Counted from the first letter of the stretch, positions 8,730 through 18,423 are shown. The stretch: 64,000 nt of DNA from Roseibium album (GCA_001404055.1 CXTY01000017.1:212386-276385), one strand, 5' to 3'. Notes: a model not told the origin generated them from the sequence alone. Numbers and translations are program-made.

Positions 8730-10691
8730 ATGGAGGAGACAAAACAGCTCAAAGTGCAACTTGATCTGATGCAGGCGGCGCTTGATCACATCAATCAGGG
8801 TTTCACGGTTTTTGACCGCGACCTGCGTCTGGTCGCCTGGAACCGTGGTCTCTATGACATGCTCGACATGCCGAACGAAATCGTTCAGCGCGGATCTCAT
8901 CTTGAAGCCTTCATTCGCGTCAATGCTGAGCGTGGCGAATACGGTCAGGGCGACACAGAGGGCAAGATTGCCCGCCGCATTGAGCGTGCAAAACTGTTCG
9001 AGCCTCACTATTTTGAACGCGTCCGACCCAACGGTCAGATCATTGCCGTCTCGGGAACCCCGCTGCCACAAGGTGGTTTCGTCACGATCTATTCCGATGT
9101 GACGGAAGAACGCCGCCGTCAGGAAAAACTGGAACGTACCGTGGAAGAACGGACCCGGGCCCTGCAGCAAAGCGAAGACTGGCTGCGGCTGGTAACAGAT
9201 AATATCCCGGCCTTGATCGCCTATCTTGCACCCGGGCCGGTCTTCCGGTTCGCCAACCGGCGGTACGCAGACTGGTTCGGACAATCCGTTGCATCGATTG
9301 CAGGTCGACCTGCGTCAAAAGTTGTTGGCGCAGAACTGTTCAAGGAACTTGAACCACATATAGACCGCGCATTTGAAGGCAACGCCGTCAGTTACGAATA
9401 CCAGCGACAACGTCCGGACGGTACCAAGGCCTATATGCGCTCAACTCTCATTCCCGACATGACGGTTGATGGTCGAACACTTGGGATTTTCGTGCTCTCC
9501 CTGGATGCCACCGACCAGAAACAGGCTGAAGCGACCCTCGTGCAATCCCAGCGAATGGATGCCGTCGGCAAATTGACTGGCGGGCTAGCGCATGATTTCA
9601 ACAATCTTCTGACAATCATGATGGGCAACCTTTTAAGCCTTGGCCGCATGGATACCCCCATTGGCAAAGAGATGCTTGACGGCAAGCTGAGCCCCATGAT
9701 GGAGGCCACCAAACGCGGATCTGACCTGATCCAGCGTCTATTGGTTTTCAGCCGCGGCAAGGCCATTGATCCGCAGATTGTGTCCCTGGCACAGGTTGTC
9801 GCCAACGCCGGCCGGTTGCTCGACGGCTCGCTGCCCTCGACAATCAACTTTGAAACAGAAATCGAGGACAGCACAATCGCGGCACGGATTGATCCGACGC
9901 AGATGGAAACAGCGCTGATCAATCTTGCCTTCAACGCCCGTGATGCGATGCCGGATGGCGGTGAGCTGAAGATTGTTCTTTCCGATACGTCGCTCGACAA
10001 ACGAGAAGCAGAAGAGCTTGGAATTCCGCAAGGCCGTTATGCTCGTATTGCCGTTGAAGATACCGGCAGCGGCATGGACGAGGACACAAGGCTCAAGATC
10101 TTCGAGCCTTTTTTCACCACCAAGAATTTTGGCACCGGCAGTGGGCTGGGCCTGTCCATGGTTTATGGCTTCATTCATCAGTCGGGCGGTGCCATTCGCG
10201 TTAAAAGCAGTGTCGGAAACGGTACTTGCCTTTCGCTTTATCTCCCCTTCAAATCACTTGAAACGGTGGCAAACAGCGCCGCATATGGATTGAGTCAATC
10301 GTCTTTGAAACGTGGAGAAGGAGAACTTCTACTATTGGTAGAAGACGATCCTGATGTGGCAAATACCGTGAGCGACCAGCTTCAGGACCTCGGCTACACT
10401 GTGCTGCGCGCCGAGAGTGCCGACGATGCCAAGCAACTTGCGCTTGACCTGCCAGAGCTTAAGGGCGTTCTCAGCGATATCATCATGCCTGGTCAGATCA
10501 ATGGCCTGGCGTTGGCACGTGAAATCCAGCAAAAAAGAAATGATCTCGGCATTGCACTGATGTCAGGATATGCTGACTGGTCCGCGCTCGCGGGCCAAGA
10601 GGACCAATGTGAATTTCCGGTCTTGGCGAAACCCTTCGCTGACCATCAACTTGCCGAAACCTTGCAGAAAATTCTTTCCATGAAGACGTAG
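8730..10691 (+). CDS. Cytoplasmic PAS-domain hybrid sensor histidine kinase
   Basis: 653 residues with no membrane segment. The order is: PAS domain (about 10-125, 'INQGFTVFDRDLRLVAWNRGLYDML'), short coiled coil (125-148), second PAS domain (150-265), a dimerisation helix with the phospho-acceptor in 'GGLAHDFNNLL' (H288), an HATPase domain with N-box 'NLAFNARDAM' (N402) and G-boxes 'DTGSGM' and 'GTGSGLGLSM', and a C-terminal receiver with D539/D540, phospho-acceptor D583 in 'SDIIMP' and K in 'LAKPF'. The first PAS belongs to the PAS_7 type common in alphaproteobacterial soluble kinases. No Shine-Dalgarno is visible before ATG 8730. It is followed 9 bp later by its probable response regulator. 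Confidence 0.92.
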   Translation: MEETKQLKVQLDLMQAALDHINQGFTVFDRDLRLVAWNRGLYDMLDMPNEIVQRGSHLEAFIRVNAERGEYGQGDTEGKIARRIERAKLFEPHYFERVRPNGQIIAVSGTPLPQGGFVTIYSDVTEERRRQEKLERTVEERTRALQQSEDWLRLVTDNIPALIAYLAPGPVFRFANRRYADWFGQSVASIAGRPASKVVGAELFKELEPHIDRAFEGNAVSYEYQRQRPDGTKAYMRSTLIPDMTVDGRTLGIFVLSLDATDQKQAEATLVQSQRMDAVGKLTGGLAHDFNNLLTIMMGNLLSLGRMDTPIGKEMLDGKLSPMMEATKRGSDLIQRLLVFSRGKAIDPQIVSLAQVVANAGRLLDGSLPSTINFETEIEDSTIAARIDPTQMETALINLAFNARDAMPDGGELKIVLSDTSLDKREAEELGIPQGRYARIAVEDTGSGMDEDTRLKIFEPFFTTKNFGTGSGLGLSMVYGFIHQSGGAIRVKSSVGNGTCLSLYLPFKSLETVANSAAYGLSQSSLKRGEGELLLLVEDDPDVANTVSDQLQDLGYTVLRAESADDAKQLALDLPELKGVLSDIIMPGQINGLALAREIQQKRNDLGIALMSGYADWSALAGQEDQCEFPVLAKPFADHQLAETLQKILSMKT

Positions 10692-10700
10692 GAACGAGAC

Positions 10701-11426
10701 TTGCGAACAAGCTCCGCACCGACAGCAAAAAGATTGGTCTTCATTGTCGATGATGAACCGGAAATCGGCCAGCTTCTCCTGGAAGCCATGACCCAATTCG
10801 GCATCGAGGGACAGGTTTTTTCTACAGCCTACTCAATGCTCGCGGCCCTCAAGGATCAGATCCCGGACGCCTGCATTGTGGACCTTGGTCTTCCGGATAT
10901 GGAGGGCATGGCATTGATCAACGAAATTCGGCGGCAATCCTCGGTTCCGATCATTGTTCTTTCGGCCCGTGGTCACTCAACCGACCGGGTTCTGGGACTT
11001 GAGCTTGGTGCGGATGATTACGTCGTAAAGCCTTTCGACCCACGTGAGGTCGTTGCCCGAATACGGTCGATCTTGCGTCGATCTTCAGATCAGTCGGATC
11101 CTGTCCAACAGGTAGAACTTGCAAGGTTCGAAGGTTGGGTCTATCAGCCCTCGTCCCATTGCCTCACGTCTCCAGAAGGCGAGGAGACGTTTCTCTCCAC
11201 TGGAGAAGCAACGCTGCTGGAGGCTCTCCTGCGTGCGCCAAAGCGTGTGCTGACACGCGACTATCTGCTGGAGCACGGTGGCCGGGACGAAAGCCTGGAT
11301 CGTTCTATCGATGTGCGCATTTCCCGCATTCGCAAGAAACTCAACCGGAAGAACGAACCCGTCCACATCCGAACGATCTACGGGTCAGGCTACATGCTTG
11401 CCTGCGAAGTGAAATGGGGCAGCTGA
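10701..11426 (+). CDS. OmpR-family two-component response regulator
   Basis: 241 residues. The receiver has D17/D18, phospho-acceptor D61 in 'CIVDLGLPDMEG' and the lysine in 'DDYVVKPFDPRE'. A C-terminal winged helix follows ('LSTGEATLLEALLRAPKRVLTRDYLL', 'DRSIDVRISRIRKKL', 'IRTIYGSGYML'). It starts at TTG 10701, 9 bp after the hybrid kinase, with AGGAACG as ribosome site, so the two form an operon and probably a cognate pair. The hybrid kinase has its own receiver but no visible Hpt domain, so transfer to this regulator could be direct or go via an Hpt protein elsewhere. Confidence 0.92.
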   Translation: MRTSSAPTAKRLVFIVDDEPEIGQLLLEAMTQFGIEGQVFSTAYSMLAALKDQIPDACIVDLGLPDMEGMALINEIRRQSSVPIIVLSARGHSTDRVLGLELGADDYVVKPFDPREVVARIRSILRRSSDQSDPVQQVELARFEGWVYQPSSHCLTSPEGEETFLSTGEATLLEALLRAPKRVLTRDYLLEHGGRDESLDRSIDVRISRIRKKLNRKNEPVHIRTIYGSGYMLACEVKWGS

Positions 11427-11452
11427 ACGAGAGCAATCTTGTTTCCCTCCAT

Positions 11453-11851
11453 TTATTTGCCACCAAACAAGGCTTCAAATTCTGACCCGGTAAGCTTTTT
11501 CGTCTCGTTTGCAAAAGCGTAGTAATCCGGCTTTTCATCGATGTAGATCTCGGCGCGGAACGGCAGCCCGGCTTGATCAGCAAATAACCCTATTGGAATT
11601 GCGTATATCCCATTGGCATTCGCCAGGTAGAAGAGGTTCGAACCGCACGTGCTGCAAAAGCCACGGACAACATCTTCCGAAGACGCATATCGGCCAACAG
11701 GACCGGTAAAACGTGCTTCTTTGCATGGAACTGACATGAACGGGCCGCCACTCCACTTGCGGCACATGGAACAGTGACAGGCCTGAATGGACGGCATAGC
11801 CGTTGCCGCAAAAGTCACTTCACCACAAAGACAGCTTCCATATCGTTCCAT
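11453..11851 (-). CDS. GFA/CENP-V-domain zinc protein
   Basis: 132 residues of the GFA family (Mss4-like fold; glutathione-dependent formaldehyde-activating enzyme homologs). The zinc-binding cysteines are visible in 'GSCLCGEVTF', 'CHCSMCRKWSGG' and 'GFCSTCGSNLFY'. The open frame begins at TTG 11863, but its first codons are the GGAGG ribosome site itself; the second of two adjacent ATGs (11851) sits 5 nt after GGAGG and was chosen. Most family members have no proven activity, so only a zinc-binding, possibly thiol-adduct-handling role can be stated. It converges with the kinase/regulator operon. Confidence 0.85.
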   Translation of the reverse strand: MERYGSCLCGEVTFAATAMPSIQACHCSMCRKWSGGPFMSVPCKEARFTGPVGRYASSEDVVRGFCSTCGSNLFYLANANGIYAIPIGLFADQAGLPFRAEIYIDEKPDYYAFANETKKLTGSEFEALFGGK

Positions 11852-11913
11852 CATAGCCTCCAATCCTGATGTCTGAATATCTAGAGTGACTGCAACTGAA
11901 CGCCGAGTTCAAA

Positions 11914-11946
11914 CAAAAAAAGCGGGAAGATTACTCTCCCCGCTTT
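11914..11946 (-). terminator. Rho-independent terminator of the TRAP operon
   Basis: On the minus strand a 12-bp stem (AAAGCGGGGAGA / TCTTCCCGCTTT, one mismatch) with a 4-nt loop is followed by a run of seven T. It lies about 20 bp beyond the stop of the TRAP large-permease gene. Confidence 0.85.
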
Positions 11947-11967
11947 CTCGAATTTTAATCCAGTCCC

Positions 11968-14634
11968 CTAGAAACTCAAGGAGATATCCCTGTGACCAGC
12001 CAGACAGCCTGCGACCTCAAGTGCCATTTCCCTCGGAAGCCGTCGCTGCTGACGCAATCCGATGTTGTTGATCACCGCAGCATCATAGATCGCGAGCTTC
12101 GGCAGAATTTCTGACGCTGCCTTCTGACGCCAGACCAGGTCTTCTTCAAGCGCAGCCAGCGACGTGTCGATTTCGGCCAGAGCCTCCTCGGCATTCGGCT
12201 TTTTGCTGCGCATGATCTTGCGGGCATCAGACAGACCTTTGCGGATATCGCTCGTGCCTTCCGCCTCACCAACCTTGGAGCGCATTGCGGCAATGGCCGC
12301 AACAGCTGCCTTTGGTTCAAGCTGCGGGATCTGCGTTTTCAGAGCTTCGATTTCCGGCTTCAAGGCAGCAACCTTGTCGGCATCCGCCAGGATAGCTTTC
12401 AACTCAAGCAATGGCTCATAGGCCTGATCGACCGTTCGCCGATAGGTCTGACGGGCCTTGTTTTCGACCTTCTGGATCTTGGAGAATGTATCATAGGTAT
12501 CTTCCCAGGAAGCAGGGATTTCGGCAATCAGAGCTGCATGCTCTTCTTGCAGCGATTCGATCCTGGCGCTCGCCCGCTCTCCCTGCTTTTCTGTGTAGAT
12601 CCCGGTCCCACCAGAACGGTCAACGATCACCTGAAGCTCTTTGATGTGTTCATCAATTCTCCTGGCGTCTCGCTCAAGTGCACGCACTTCGCGGTGAACC
12701 GGTTGGAACTCGCCGGAAACCGCGGCAACTTCGATTTCCGCATCCTTGATCGCCTGCATCTGCGGCAAAGCTTCCCGGGCTTTTTCAAACCCTTTTGCCA
12801 TATCCTTCTGCAAGTCCTCCGGCAGGTAACTCATGTCGATACTTTCAGCCGATTGAATGGCCGCCAGAATGCTGTCGCCATTCTGCTGGAAGTCCTCATG
12901 AACAATGGTCTCCATGCAGTATTGCAAACGCGGATTTTTTGGTGGCGGCGCAGTTTCCGAGAGAAGGGTCGACCGGTTCGGCAGATAGTTCACGAGCTGC
13001 GGGTAAAGTCCAACAATACCAAGCGCGAACAACTGCAGACAGATAAAGGCGATCACACCTTTATACATGTCGATGGTCTTGACCACCGCCGGAGCAACGC
13101 CGCGCAGATAGAAAAGCGCAAACCCGAAAGGTGGGGTCAGGAAGGAGGTCTGGATGTTCAGACCAATCATCACACCCAGCCAGACTGCCGTCACATTGGC
13201 GGACGGATCTGCCAGCAGGATTGGAGCAACGATCGGAACAACAACCACGGCGATCTCGATGAAATCGAGGAAGAAACCGAGGACAAAGATCACCAGCATG
13301 ACGATCAGGAACTGTGCCCAGAAGCCGCCAGGCAACCCTTGCAGGAAGTCCTTGACCAGCTCTTCACCACCAAAGGCACGGAAAGCCGAAGTCAGCATCG
13401 CAGCGCCGAGCAGAATGATGAACACCAGGCACGTCGTCTTGGCGGTTTCCACCATCACGCCGCGGAGCGTGTCTTCAAGTTTGAGCGTACGCCAACCAGA
13501 CCAGAAAATAGCGATGAGCAACATCGAAACAGCGATAAGAGCCAACACCAGTCCAAGCACGTCTTGGCTGGAATTAATCAGCTTGATGTTCACCGCGCCA
13601 ATGAAGCTGATCACCATCGCCAGTCCCAGCAGCGAAAGGATTGCGATGATGGCAGGCGAATAAGCACCTTTCTCGCCCTCGCGCAAACGGTAGCCAGCCA
13701 TGATCATGGCGCCTACGGCACCAATGGCACCGGCCTGGTTGACCGTTGCAACGCCAGCAATGATCGACCCCAGAACAAGGAAAATCAGTGAAAGTGGCGG
13801 CACCAGGGTAATGACAACCTTACCGGCAAACTTGCGGGTGAACGTCCCTTCCTGGTGAACGGCAGGTGCCGCTTTCGGGTTCATCAGCGCAAACCCGAGG
13901 ATGAAGAGCATATAGAGACCAACGAGGACCAGTCCCGGAAGGAACGCCCCCAGGAACATCTCGCCGGCACTTGTCGAAACCACAGAGAAGTCCGATGGCA
14001 TCGAAAGCTCGCCGGTGCTCGATTTGTAGAGCGTCTGGCGAAGGGATCCTGCCTGATCAACAGCACTGGCAAGCTGGTCAGCCAGGATGATCAGAACGAT
14101 TGACGGCGGGATGATCTGCCCAAGTGTTCCAGATGCAGCGATCGTGCCAGTCGCCAGAGGAACAGAATAATTGTTGCGCAGCATCGCCGGCAGTGAAATC
14201 AAGCCCATCGCAACGACGGTCGCACCGACGATGCCAGTAGTCGCGGCAAGTAGCGCACCCACGAAGACGACGGAAATGCCAAGGCCACCCGGAACCGGTC
14301 CGAACAAACGCGCCATGGTCACCAGCAGATCTTCAGCGATCTTGGACCGCTGCAGCATGATGCCCATGAAGACAAATAGCGGGATCGCTATCAGCGTATC
14401 TCGCTCAGCTTCCCAATAGATCCCGCGGAAGTTGGTAACTCCTGCGCTGAGCCACTGTCCGGCACTGCCATGCGCAAAGTATGCGGCGGCGTCCCCGGCA
14501 AACAGATAGCCTGAACCGGCTGCGATACCGATGGTGAGAATTGCAGAGCCTGGAAGGGCGAATGCGACCGGAAAGCCGGACCCAAGTGCAAACGCCATCA
14601 GCACAACAAGAAGAAAAAGGAAGAAGAGTTCCAT
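11968..14634 (-). CDS. dctM: TRAP transporter large permease with a long C-terminal coiled-coil extension
   Basis: 888 residues, about twice the usual DctM (about 430). Residues 1-550 are the ion-transporter-superfamily permease: 'ALLAATTGIVGATVVAMGLISLPAM' and 'IAASGTLGQIIPPSIVLIILAD' near 128-186, then 'FLDFIEIAVVVVPIVAPIL' and 'IQTSFLTPPFGFALFYLRGV' near 455-513. Extra length inside comes from an insert near 195-225 and an added hydrophobic pair near 325-380. Residues 551-888 are a hydrophilic, strongly helical Ala/Glu/Lys/Arg-rich domain with heptad-like stretches (for example 'KDAEIEVAAVSGEFQPVHRE'). Only one hydrophobic segment precedes it after the last permease loop. It couples substrate import to an ion gradient with DctQ and DctP. 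The role of the extension is unknown. Confidence 0.9.
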   Translation of the reverse strand: MELFFLFLLVVLMAFALGSGFPVAFALPGSAILTIGIAAGSGYLFAGDAAAYFAHGSAGQWLSAGVTNFRGIYWEAERDTLIAIPLFVFMGIMLQRSKIAEDLLVTMARLFGPVPGGLGISVVFVGALLAATTGIVGATVVAMGLISLPAMLRNNYSVPLATGTIAASGTLGQIIPPSIVLIILADQLASAVDQAGSLRQTLYKSSTGELSMPSDFSVVSTSAGEMFLGAFLPGLVLVGLYMLFILGFALMNPKAAPAVHQEGTFTRKFAGKVVITLVPPLSLIFLVLGSIIAGVATVNQAGAIGAVGAMIMAGYRLREGEKGAYSPAIIAILSLLGLAMVISFIGAVNIKLINSSQDVLGLVLALIAVSMLLIAIFWSGWRTLKLEDTLRGVMVETAKTTCLVFIILLGAAMLTSAFRAFGGEELVKDFLQGLPGGFWAQFLIVMLVIFVLGFFLDFIEIAVVVVPIVAPILLADPSANVTAVWLGVMIGLNIQTSFLTPPFGFALFYLRGVAPAVVKTIDMYKGVIAFICLQLFALGIVGLYPQLVNYLPNRSTLLSETAPPPKNPRLQYCMETIVHEDFQQNGDSILAAIQSAESIDMSYLPEDLQKDMAKGFEKAREALPQMQAIKDAEIEVAAVSGEFQPVHREVRALERDARRIDEHIKELQVIVDRSGGTGIYTEKQGERASARIESLQEEHAALIAEIPASWEDTYDTFSKIQKVENKARQTYRRTVDQAYEPLLELKAILADADKVAALKPEIEALKTQIPQLEPKAAVAAIAAMRSKVGEAEGTSDIRKGLSDARKIMRSKKPNAEEALAEIDTSLAALEEDLVWRQKAASEILPKLAIYDAAVINNIGLRQQRRLPREMALEVAGCLAGHRDISLSF

Positions 14635-14655
14635 ATTAAGCGATCTCGTCAGGCT

Positions 14656-15690
14656 CTATTGTACGGAGTGGTTTTCGTGGTCCCGGCCGCCCGGCTCGCC
14701 GCGAATATCGGCGACGGCATCCAGGAAATAGGACACGAATTGGATCATCATGGTCGTGGCAAACACGCCGAGGAACCCTGCCATGAGGTATTTCACATAG
14801 AGGCCAAAACCTGCTTGCGTCACTTCATAGGCGAGTATCGGACTGTTGATGATGTTCTGTTTGCCGCCCAATCCGATCAAGAGGATTACGGCGCAAAGGC
14901 TCATGCCGAGCGCTACAGATCCAAAGGCGTTCACATAACCCTTGGTCTTTGACGACATGCCTGCATAGAAAACGTCGACACGAACGTGCCCCTCCTCCAG
15001 CAAGGTGTATGCACTGGCAAACAGGAACAACGCGGCATACCAGAAGCGGACCAGGTCAGCCAAAAACGCCTGCTCGTAGGAGAAGACAAAACGACCGATC
15101 ACGATCAACAGCTCAGCGACAACAACCAGCAACGCGAGCCAGGTGAAACCGAGGGTTCTCGAAAACGCAGCGATGACGAACGACAGACCAATGAGAGGCA
15201 TATGGACATAGGCGCCCCTGATCCGGGACCTGCCTAAATCATCTGCCATTTCCGAACCGATGATATCTGTCAGAAACCCCTCAACCCTCAGGAATGAGAT
15301 GACGGCATCCACGAGACCAACGATCAAAACCGCGAAAAACGCGGCACGGATCAGGTAGGCATTGATCTTGTTGATACGGGCACTGTCCATACGCAAGGTG
15401 TTGCTGTTTCGCAGCACATAAGCGACGGCGCAAAGAACAAGCGCCGCATAGAGCGCCAGCTGCAGCCAGGACCAGAGGATGGGAAGCGACCCGTTTGCGG
15501 GACCGCCGTAAACGGGGGCGATTCCGGGCAGGTTTTGCCAGTAGGTCAGGTAATTATTGAGCAGAAACGCTGTCATGAGTGCGAGCACGATCCAGCCAAA
15601 CAGGCGAAAAATTCGTGCGCTTTCCGGAGACGCAGTATGACCGGAATTCATGGCAGTCGAGCCGTCTTGAACGCTGTCCAAGGCCGTCAT
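14656..15690 (-). CDS. dctQ: TRAP transporter small permease, enlarged form
   Basis: 344 residues with about eight hydrophobic segments; ordinary DctQ proteins have four and about 170 residues. The C-terminal half holds the DctQ signature region ('FWYAALFLFASAYTLLEEGHVRVDVFYAGMSSKTKGYVNAFG'), and the N-terminal half adds another membrane block. It is encoded 21 bp upstream of the large permease. Such enlarged small subunits accompany DctM proteins with C-terminal extensions, so the pair probably forms a distinct TRAP subclass. M14 is an alternative start; neither has a strong ribosome site. Confidence 0.85.
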   Translation of the reverse strand: MTALDSVQDGSTAMNSGHTASPESARIFRLFGWIVLALMTAFLLNNYLTYWQNLPGIAPVYGGPANGSLPILWSWLQLALYAALVLCAVAYVLRNSNTLRMDSARINKINAYLIRAAFFAVLIVGLVDAVISFLRVEGFLTDIIGSEMADDLGRSRIRGAYVHMPLIGLSFVIAAFSRTLGFTWLALLVVVAELLIVIGRFVFSYEQAFLADLVRFWYAALFLFASAYTLLEEGHVRVDVFYAGMSSKTKGYVNAFGSVALGMSLCAVILLIGLGGKQNIINSPILAYEVTQAGFGLYVKYLMAGFLGVFATTMMIQFVSYFLDAVADIRGEPGGRDHENHSVQ

Positions 15691-15722
15691 CGTGTCGATG
15701 CCTTTTGTCTTTTACATAGAAG

Positions 15723-15748
15723 AAGGGACGGAATTTCTTCCGTCCCTT
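15723..15748. other. Perfect hairpin between dctP and dctQ
   Basis: AAGGGACGGAA and TTCCGTCCCTT form an 11-bp perfect stem with a TTTC loop, 17 bp after the dctP stop. No long U-tract follows on the minus strand, so I read it as an mRNA-stabilising or partial termination element that lets the binding protein be made in excess over the permeases. Confidence 0.7.
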
Positions 15749-15764
15749 TGCGAAGCCGTTTGGC

Positions 15765-16865
15765 TTATTCCGGAATACCCAGAACGCGGTTCCGCTTGTT
15801 GGAGTATGCAATGTCGGAAATCGCCATATAGCTGCCGATTTCCTGACGGGCATTGATGAAGCCTTCAAAGATCTTCTTGGAGAGCGGGGAATGATCCATC
15901 GCTTCTTCAAGAACTTCCTGAGCGGCCTCACCGAAGGCATCGTAGATTTCGTCATTGAACTCACGAAGTTCAACGCCGTGCTCGTTGATCAGACGCTGAA
16001 GGTAAACACCATTGTTGGCGTTTGTCTCAGCCATCGTCCGAGCATTTTCTTCGTTACAAGCTGCCTGAATGATCGCCTGGTCAGTTTTTGACAAGCCTTC
16101 GAACCAAGTCTTGTTAAGACCCATGGCGAGCTGAGCACCCGGCTCATGCATGCCCGGGAAGTAGTAGTACTTGGCTGCTTCGTAGAACTTCATGAAGTAG
16201 TCGTTGTAAGGACCAACCCACTCAGTTGCATCAATCGCGCCAGAAACAAGGTTCTCGTAGATCTGACCACCAGGAAGAGACACTGGAGATGCGCCGAGTT
16301 TCGCCATGACGTCGCCGCCCTGACCCGGAATACGCATTTTCAGACCCTTCAGGTCATCAGCGCTTTCGATTTCCTTGTTGAACCAGCCGCCCATCTGAAC
16401 GCCTGTGTTACCGCAAGCAAAGTTCTTCAGACCGAATTCGCCAGCAATTTCGTCCCAGAGTTCCTGGCCGCCACCGTATTTGATCCAGGCGTCCATTTCG
16501 GTATAGGTCAGACCGAACGGCACAGCGGTGAATGCTGCCCAACCCGGATGCTTACCTTTCCAGTAGTAATCCGCTGCGATGTAAGCCTGCGCATTACCGG
16601 ATGCGACTTCGTCAAACGAGTCAAACGCACCGACGCGCTCACCAGCAGCAAAGTACTGAACATTAATGCGTCCCTCGGTCAGCTCAGCAATACGAGCTGC
16701 AAGACGCTGTGCCGGAATACCGAGACCCGGGAAATCCCGCGGCCAGGTCGACACAATCACCATGTCTGTGGTGCCCTGCGCGATAGCCGGAGCTGCAAGA
16801 GCGGACCCGGCAGCAATACCACCAGCGCCAAGGCCAGCCTTTTTGATAAATGAACGACGATCCAT
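15765..16865 (-). CDS. dctP: TRAP transporter substrate-binding protein
   Basis: 366 residues. ATG 16865 (MDRRSFIKKAGLG) follows GGGAGGAAAC; the frame extends upstream without a coding signal. The start is a twin-arginine signal ('DRRSFIKKAG', cleavage near 'APAIAQG'). The mature protein matches the DctP family, with 'GMHEPGAQLAMGLNKTWFEGL' and 'YNDYFMKFYEAAKYYYFPG' typical of the subgroup binding alpha-keto or other carboxylates, in which Arg (here 'GLKMRIPGQGGDVMAKLG') clamps the ligand carboxylate. It is first in the operon dctP-dctQ-dctM. The divergently encoded Cache-domain kinase is the likely sensor for the same substrate. Confidence 0.93.
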   Translation of the reverse strand: MDRRSFIKKAGLGAGGIAAGSALAAPAIAQGTTDMVIVSTWPRDFPGLGIPAQRLAARIAELTEGRINVQYFAAGERVGAFDSFDEVASGNAQAYIAADYYWKGKHPGWAAFTAVPFGLTYTEMDAWIKYGGGQELWDEIAGEFGLKNFACGNTGVQMGGWFNKEIESADDLKGLKMRIPGQGGDVMAKLGASPVSLPGGQIYENLVSGAIDATEWVGPYNDYFMKFYEAAKYYYFPGMHEPGAQLAMGLNKTWFEGLSKTDQAIIQAACNEENARTMAETNANNGVYLQRLINEHGVELREFNDEIYDAFGEAAQEVLEEAMDHSPLSKKIFEGFINARQEIGSYMAISDIAYSNKRNRVLGIPE

Positions 16866-17054
16866 TAGTTTCCTCCCTAAACGGACCTGATATCGGACCG
16901 GCGTACACATTTGCACCGATCTCGAGTTATGTCTAGTTGACTGGAGGGGCGGTGCGCTATTCGTGGTTCTGCGCATCTTCTCAGTAATACTACCCGGTCT
17001 CTCGCAAGAGAACTGCGGTTTGATGACCGCCGACGCAATAACAGGGCAAATTCC

Positions 17055-18416
17055 GTGACGTTTAAGACGAAACTGCTACTCATCACCATTTTGCCGCTGA
17101 TCGCTGTGTCCCTTTTGATAGGTGGCACGACCTATTACCAATCCCGCCAACTCATCAACGCTGAAACAAGATCCGTTGCGCAAAGGGTCCTTGCGGCCAA
17201 GCGCCAGGAGATCCGTAACTACGTAAGTCTTGCGCTGACATCTATCGAGCAGATCTACAAGGATGAGCCAGGCGGGCGCGAAGCCGCACAGACCGAAGTG
17301 ATGGAAATCCTTCAAAACCTCACCTTCGACCACGACGGCTATTTCTATGTCTATACGCTCGACGGGACCAACATCGTTCACCCCAAATTGCCGCACCTGG
17401 TTGGTGGCAACTGGTGGGATCTTCAGGATGACAACGGCGATTATGTCATCCGAAATCTGATCGAGGCGGCAAAAAACGGTGGCGGATTTCATCAGTATGT
17501 CTGGCACAAACCATCGACGGGAACCGTTGAAGAGAAACTCGGCTACGCGATCCTTTTGGACAAATGGGGCTGGATGCTGGGTACGGGGCTTTATACCGAC
17601 GATATTGCAAGGGAAATCTCGGTTATTCGCCTGGATTTCGCTCGAAGCATCCGGCAGACACTGCTCGTTACCTTCATGATTACGTTGGCCGCGATCATTA
17701 TCGCGGGTTCCCTGATCGCGGGCGTGAGGTTTTCTGAGCAGAAATTTGCGGACACGAAGCTGAAAGAACTGACGAACCGGATTTTTCAGGTACAGGAACA
17801 AGAACGCAAACGCGTTTCCACCGAACTCCACGACAGTATTTCGCAGTTATTGGTATCGGTCCGCTACGGTGTTGAGATGATACACAGCGAGGCCAACCGG
17901 GATCCTGACCTGCAGGCCCAGGCGGCGAAATGCCTGAAGACACTCGATGCAACAATCGCGGAAGTCAGGCGCATCTCAAGAGACCTGAGACCAAGCGTCC
18001 TTGATGATATGGGACTGGCCGCTGCACTTGGCAGTCTCGGCAAGGAATTTCAGAACCAGTCCGGCATAACGGTGAACGTTACAGCTGAGCAGTGTCACAG
18101 CCGCTTGTCCGAAGGGGCAAAGACTGCACTTTACCGGGTCGTGCAGGAATGCATGACAAATGTCGCCCGCCATTCCCAGGCAAGCGAAGTCAACATCAAC
18201 CTGAAAGTCGGACTGCAGGTTCTCGTGCTGAGCGTGGAAGATAATGGTGTTGGTCTGCCCCGGCCTTTGCCAAAGTCCGGCGGTCTCGGGTTCCGCAACA
18301 TGCGCGAAAGAATCGAGACCTATGCTGGTAAGCTGATCCTGAGCCGACGCACCTCCGGAGGCACGCGAATTAAAGTACAAATGCCGCTCGACAACCCGGC
18401 AGCAAAAGCGGCATGA
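17055..18416 (+). CDS. Cache-domain membrane sensor histidine kinase (NarL-type partner)
   Basis: 453 residues, GTG start. A first transmembrane helix (7-27) is followed by a periplasmic single-Cache domain (about 30-190; 'FDHDGYFYVYTLDGTNIVHPK' and 'GWMLGTGLYTDDI'), a second helix (about 202-224), then a HisKA_3 phospho-acceptor region 'RKRVSTELHDSISQLL' (H259) and an HATPase with 'EDNGVGL' and 'GLGFRNMRERIE'. Cache_2 domains usually bind small carboxylates. Position and orientation opposite the TRAP operon suggest that it senses the TRAP ligand and controls dctPQM. The regulator gene follows 7 bp later. Confidence 0.92.
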   Translation: MTFKTKLLLITILPLIAVSLLIGGTTYYQSRQLINAETRSVAQRVLAAKRQEIRNYVSLALTSIEQIYKDEPGGREAAQTEVMEILQNLTFDHDGYFYVYTLDGTNIVHPKLPHLVGGNWWDLQDDNGDYVIRNLIEAAKNGGGFHQYVWHKPSTGTVEEKLGYAILLDKWGWMLGTGLYTDDIAREISVIRLDFARSIRQTLLVTFMITLAAIIIAGSLIAGVRFSEQKFADTKLKELTNRIFQVQEQERKRVSTELHDSISQLLVSVRYGVEMIHSEANRDPDLQAQAAKCLKTLDATIAEVRRISRDLRPSVLDDMGLAAALGSLGKEFQNQSGITVNVTAEQCHSRLSEGAKTALYRVVQECMTNVARHSQASEVNINLKVGLQVLVLSVEDNGVGLPRPLPKSGGLGFRNMRERIETYAGKLILSRRTSGGTRIKVQMPLDNPAAKAA

Positions 18417-18423
18417 TAACAAG

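Noticed and set aside
12538..13791. 417-codon plus-strand frame opposite the TRAP large permease
   Set aside because: His/Asn/Gln-rich composition typical of an antisense shadow; the minus-strand frame has clear DctM motifs and the operon context.
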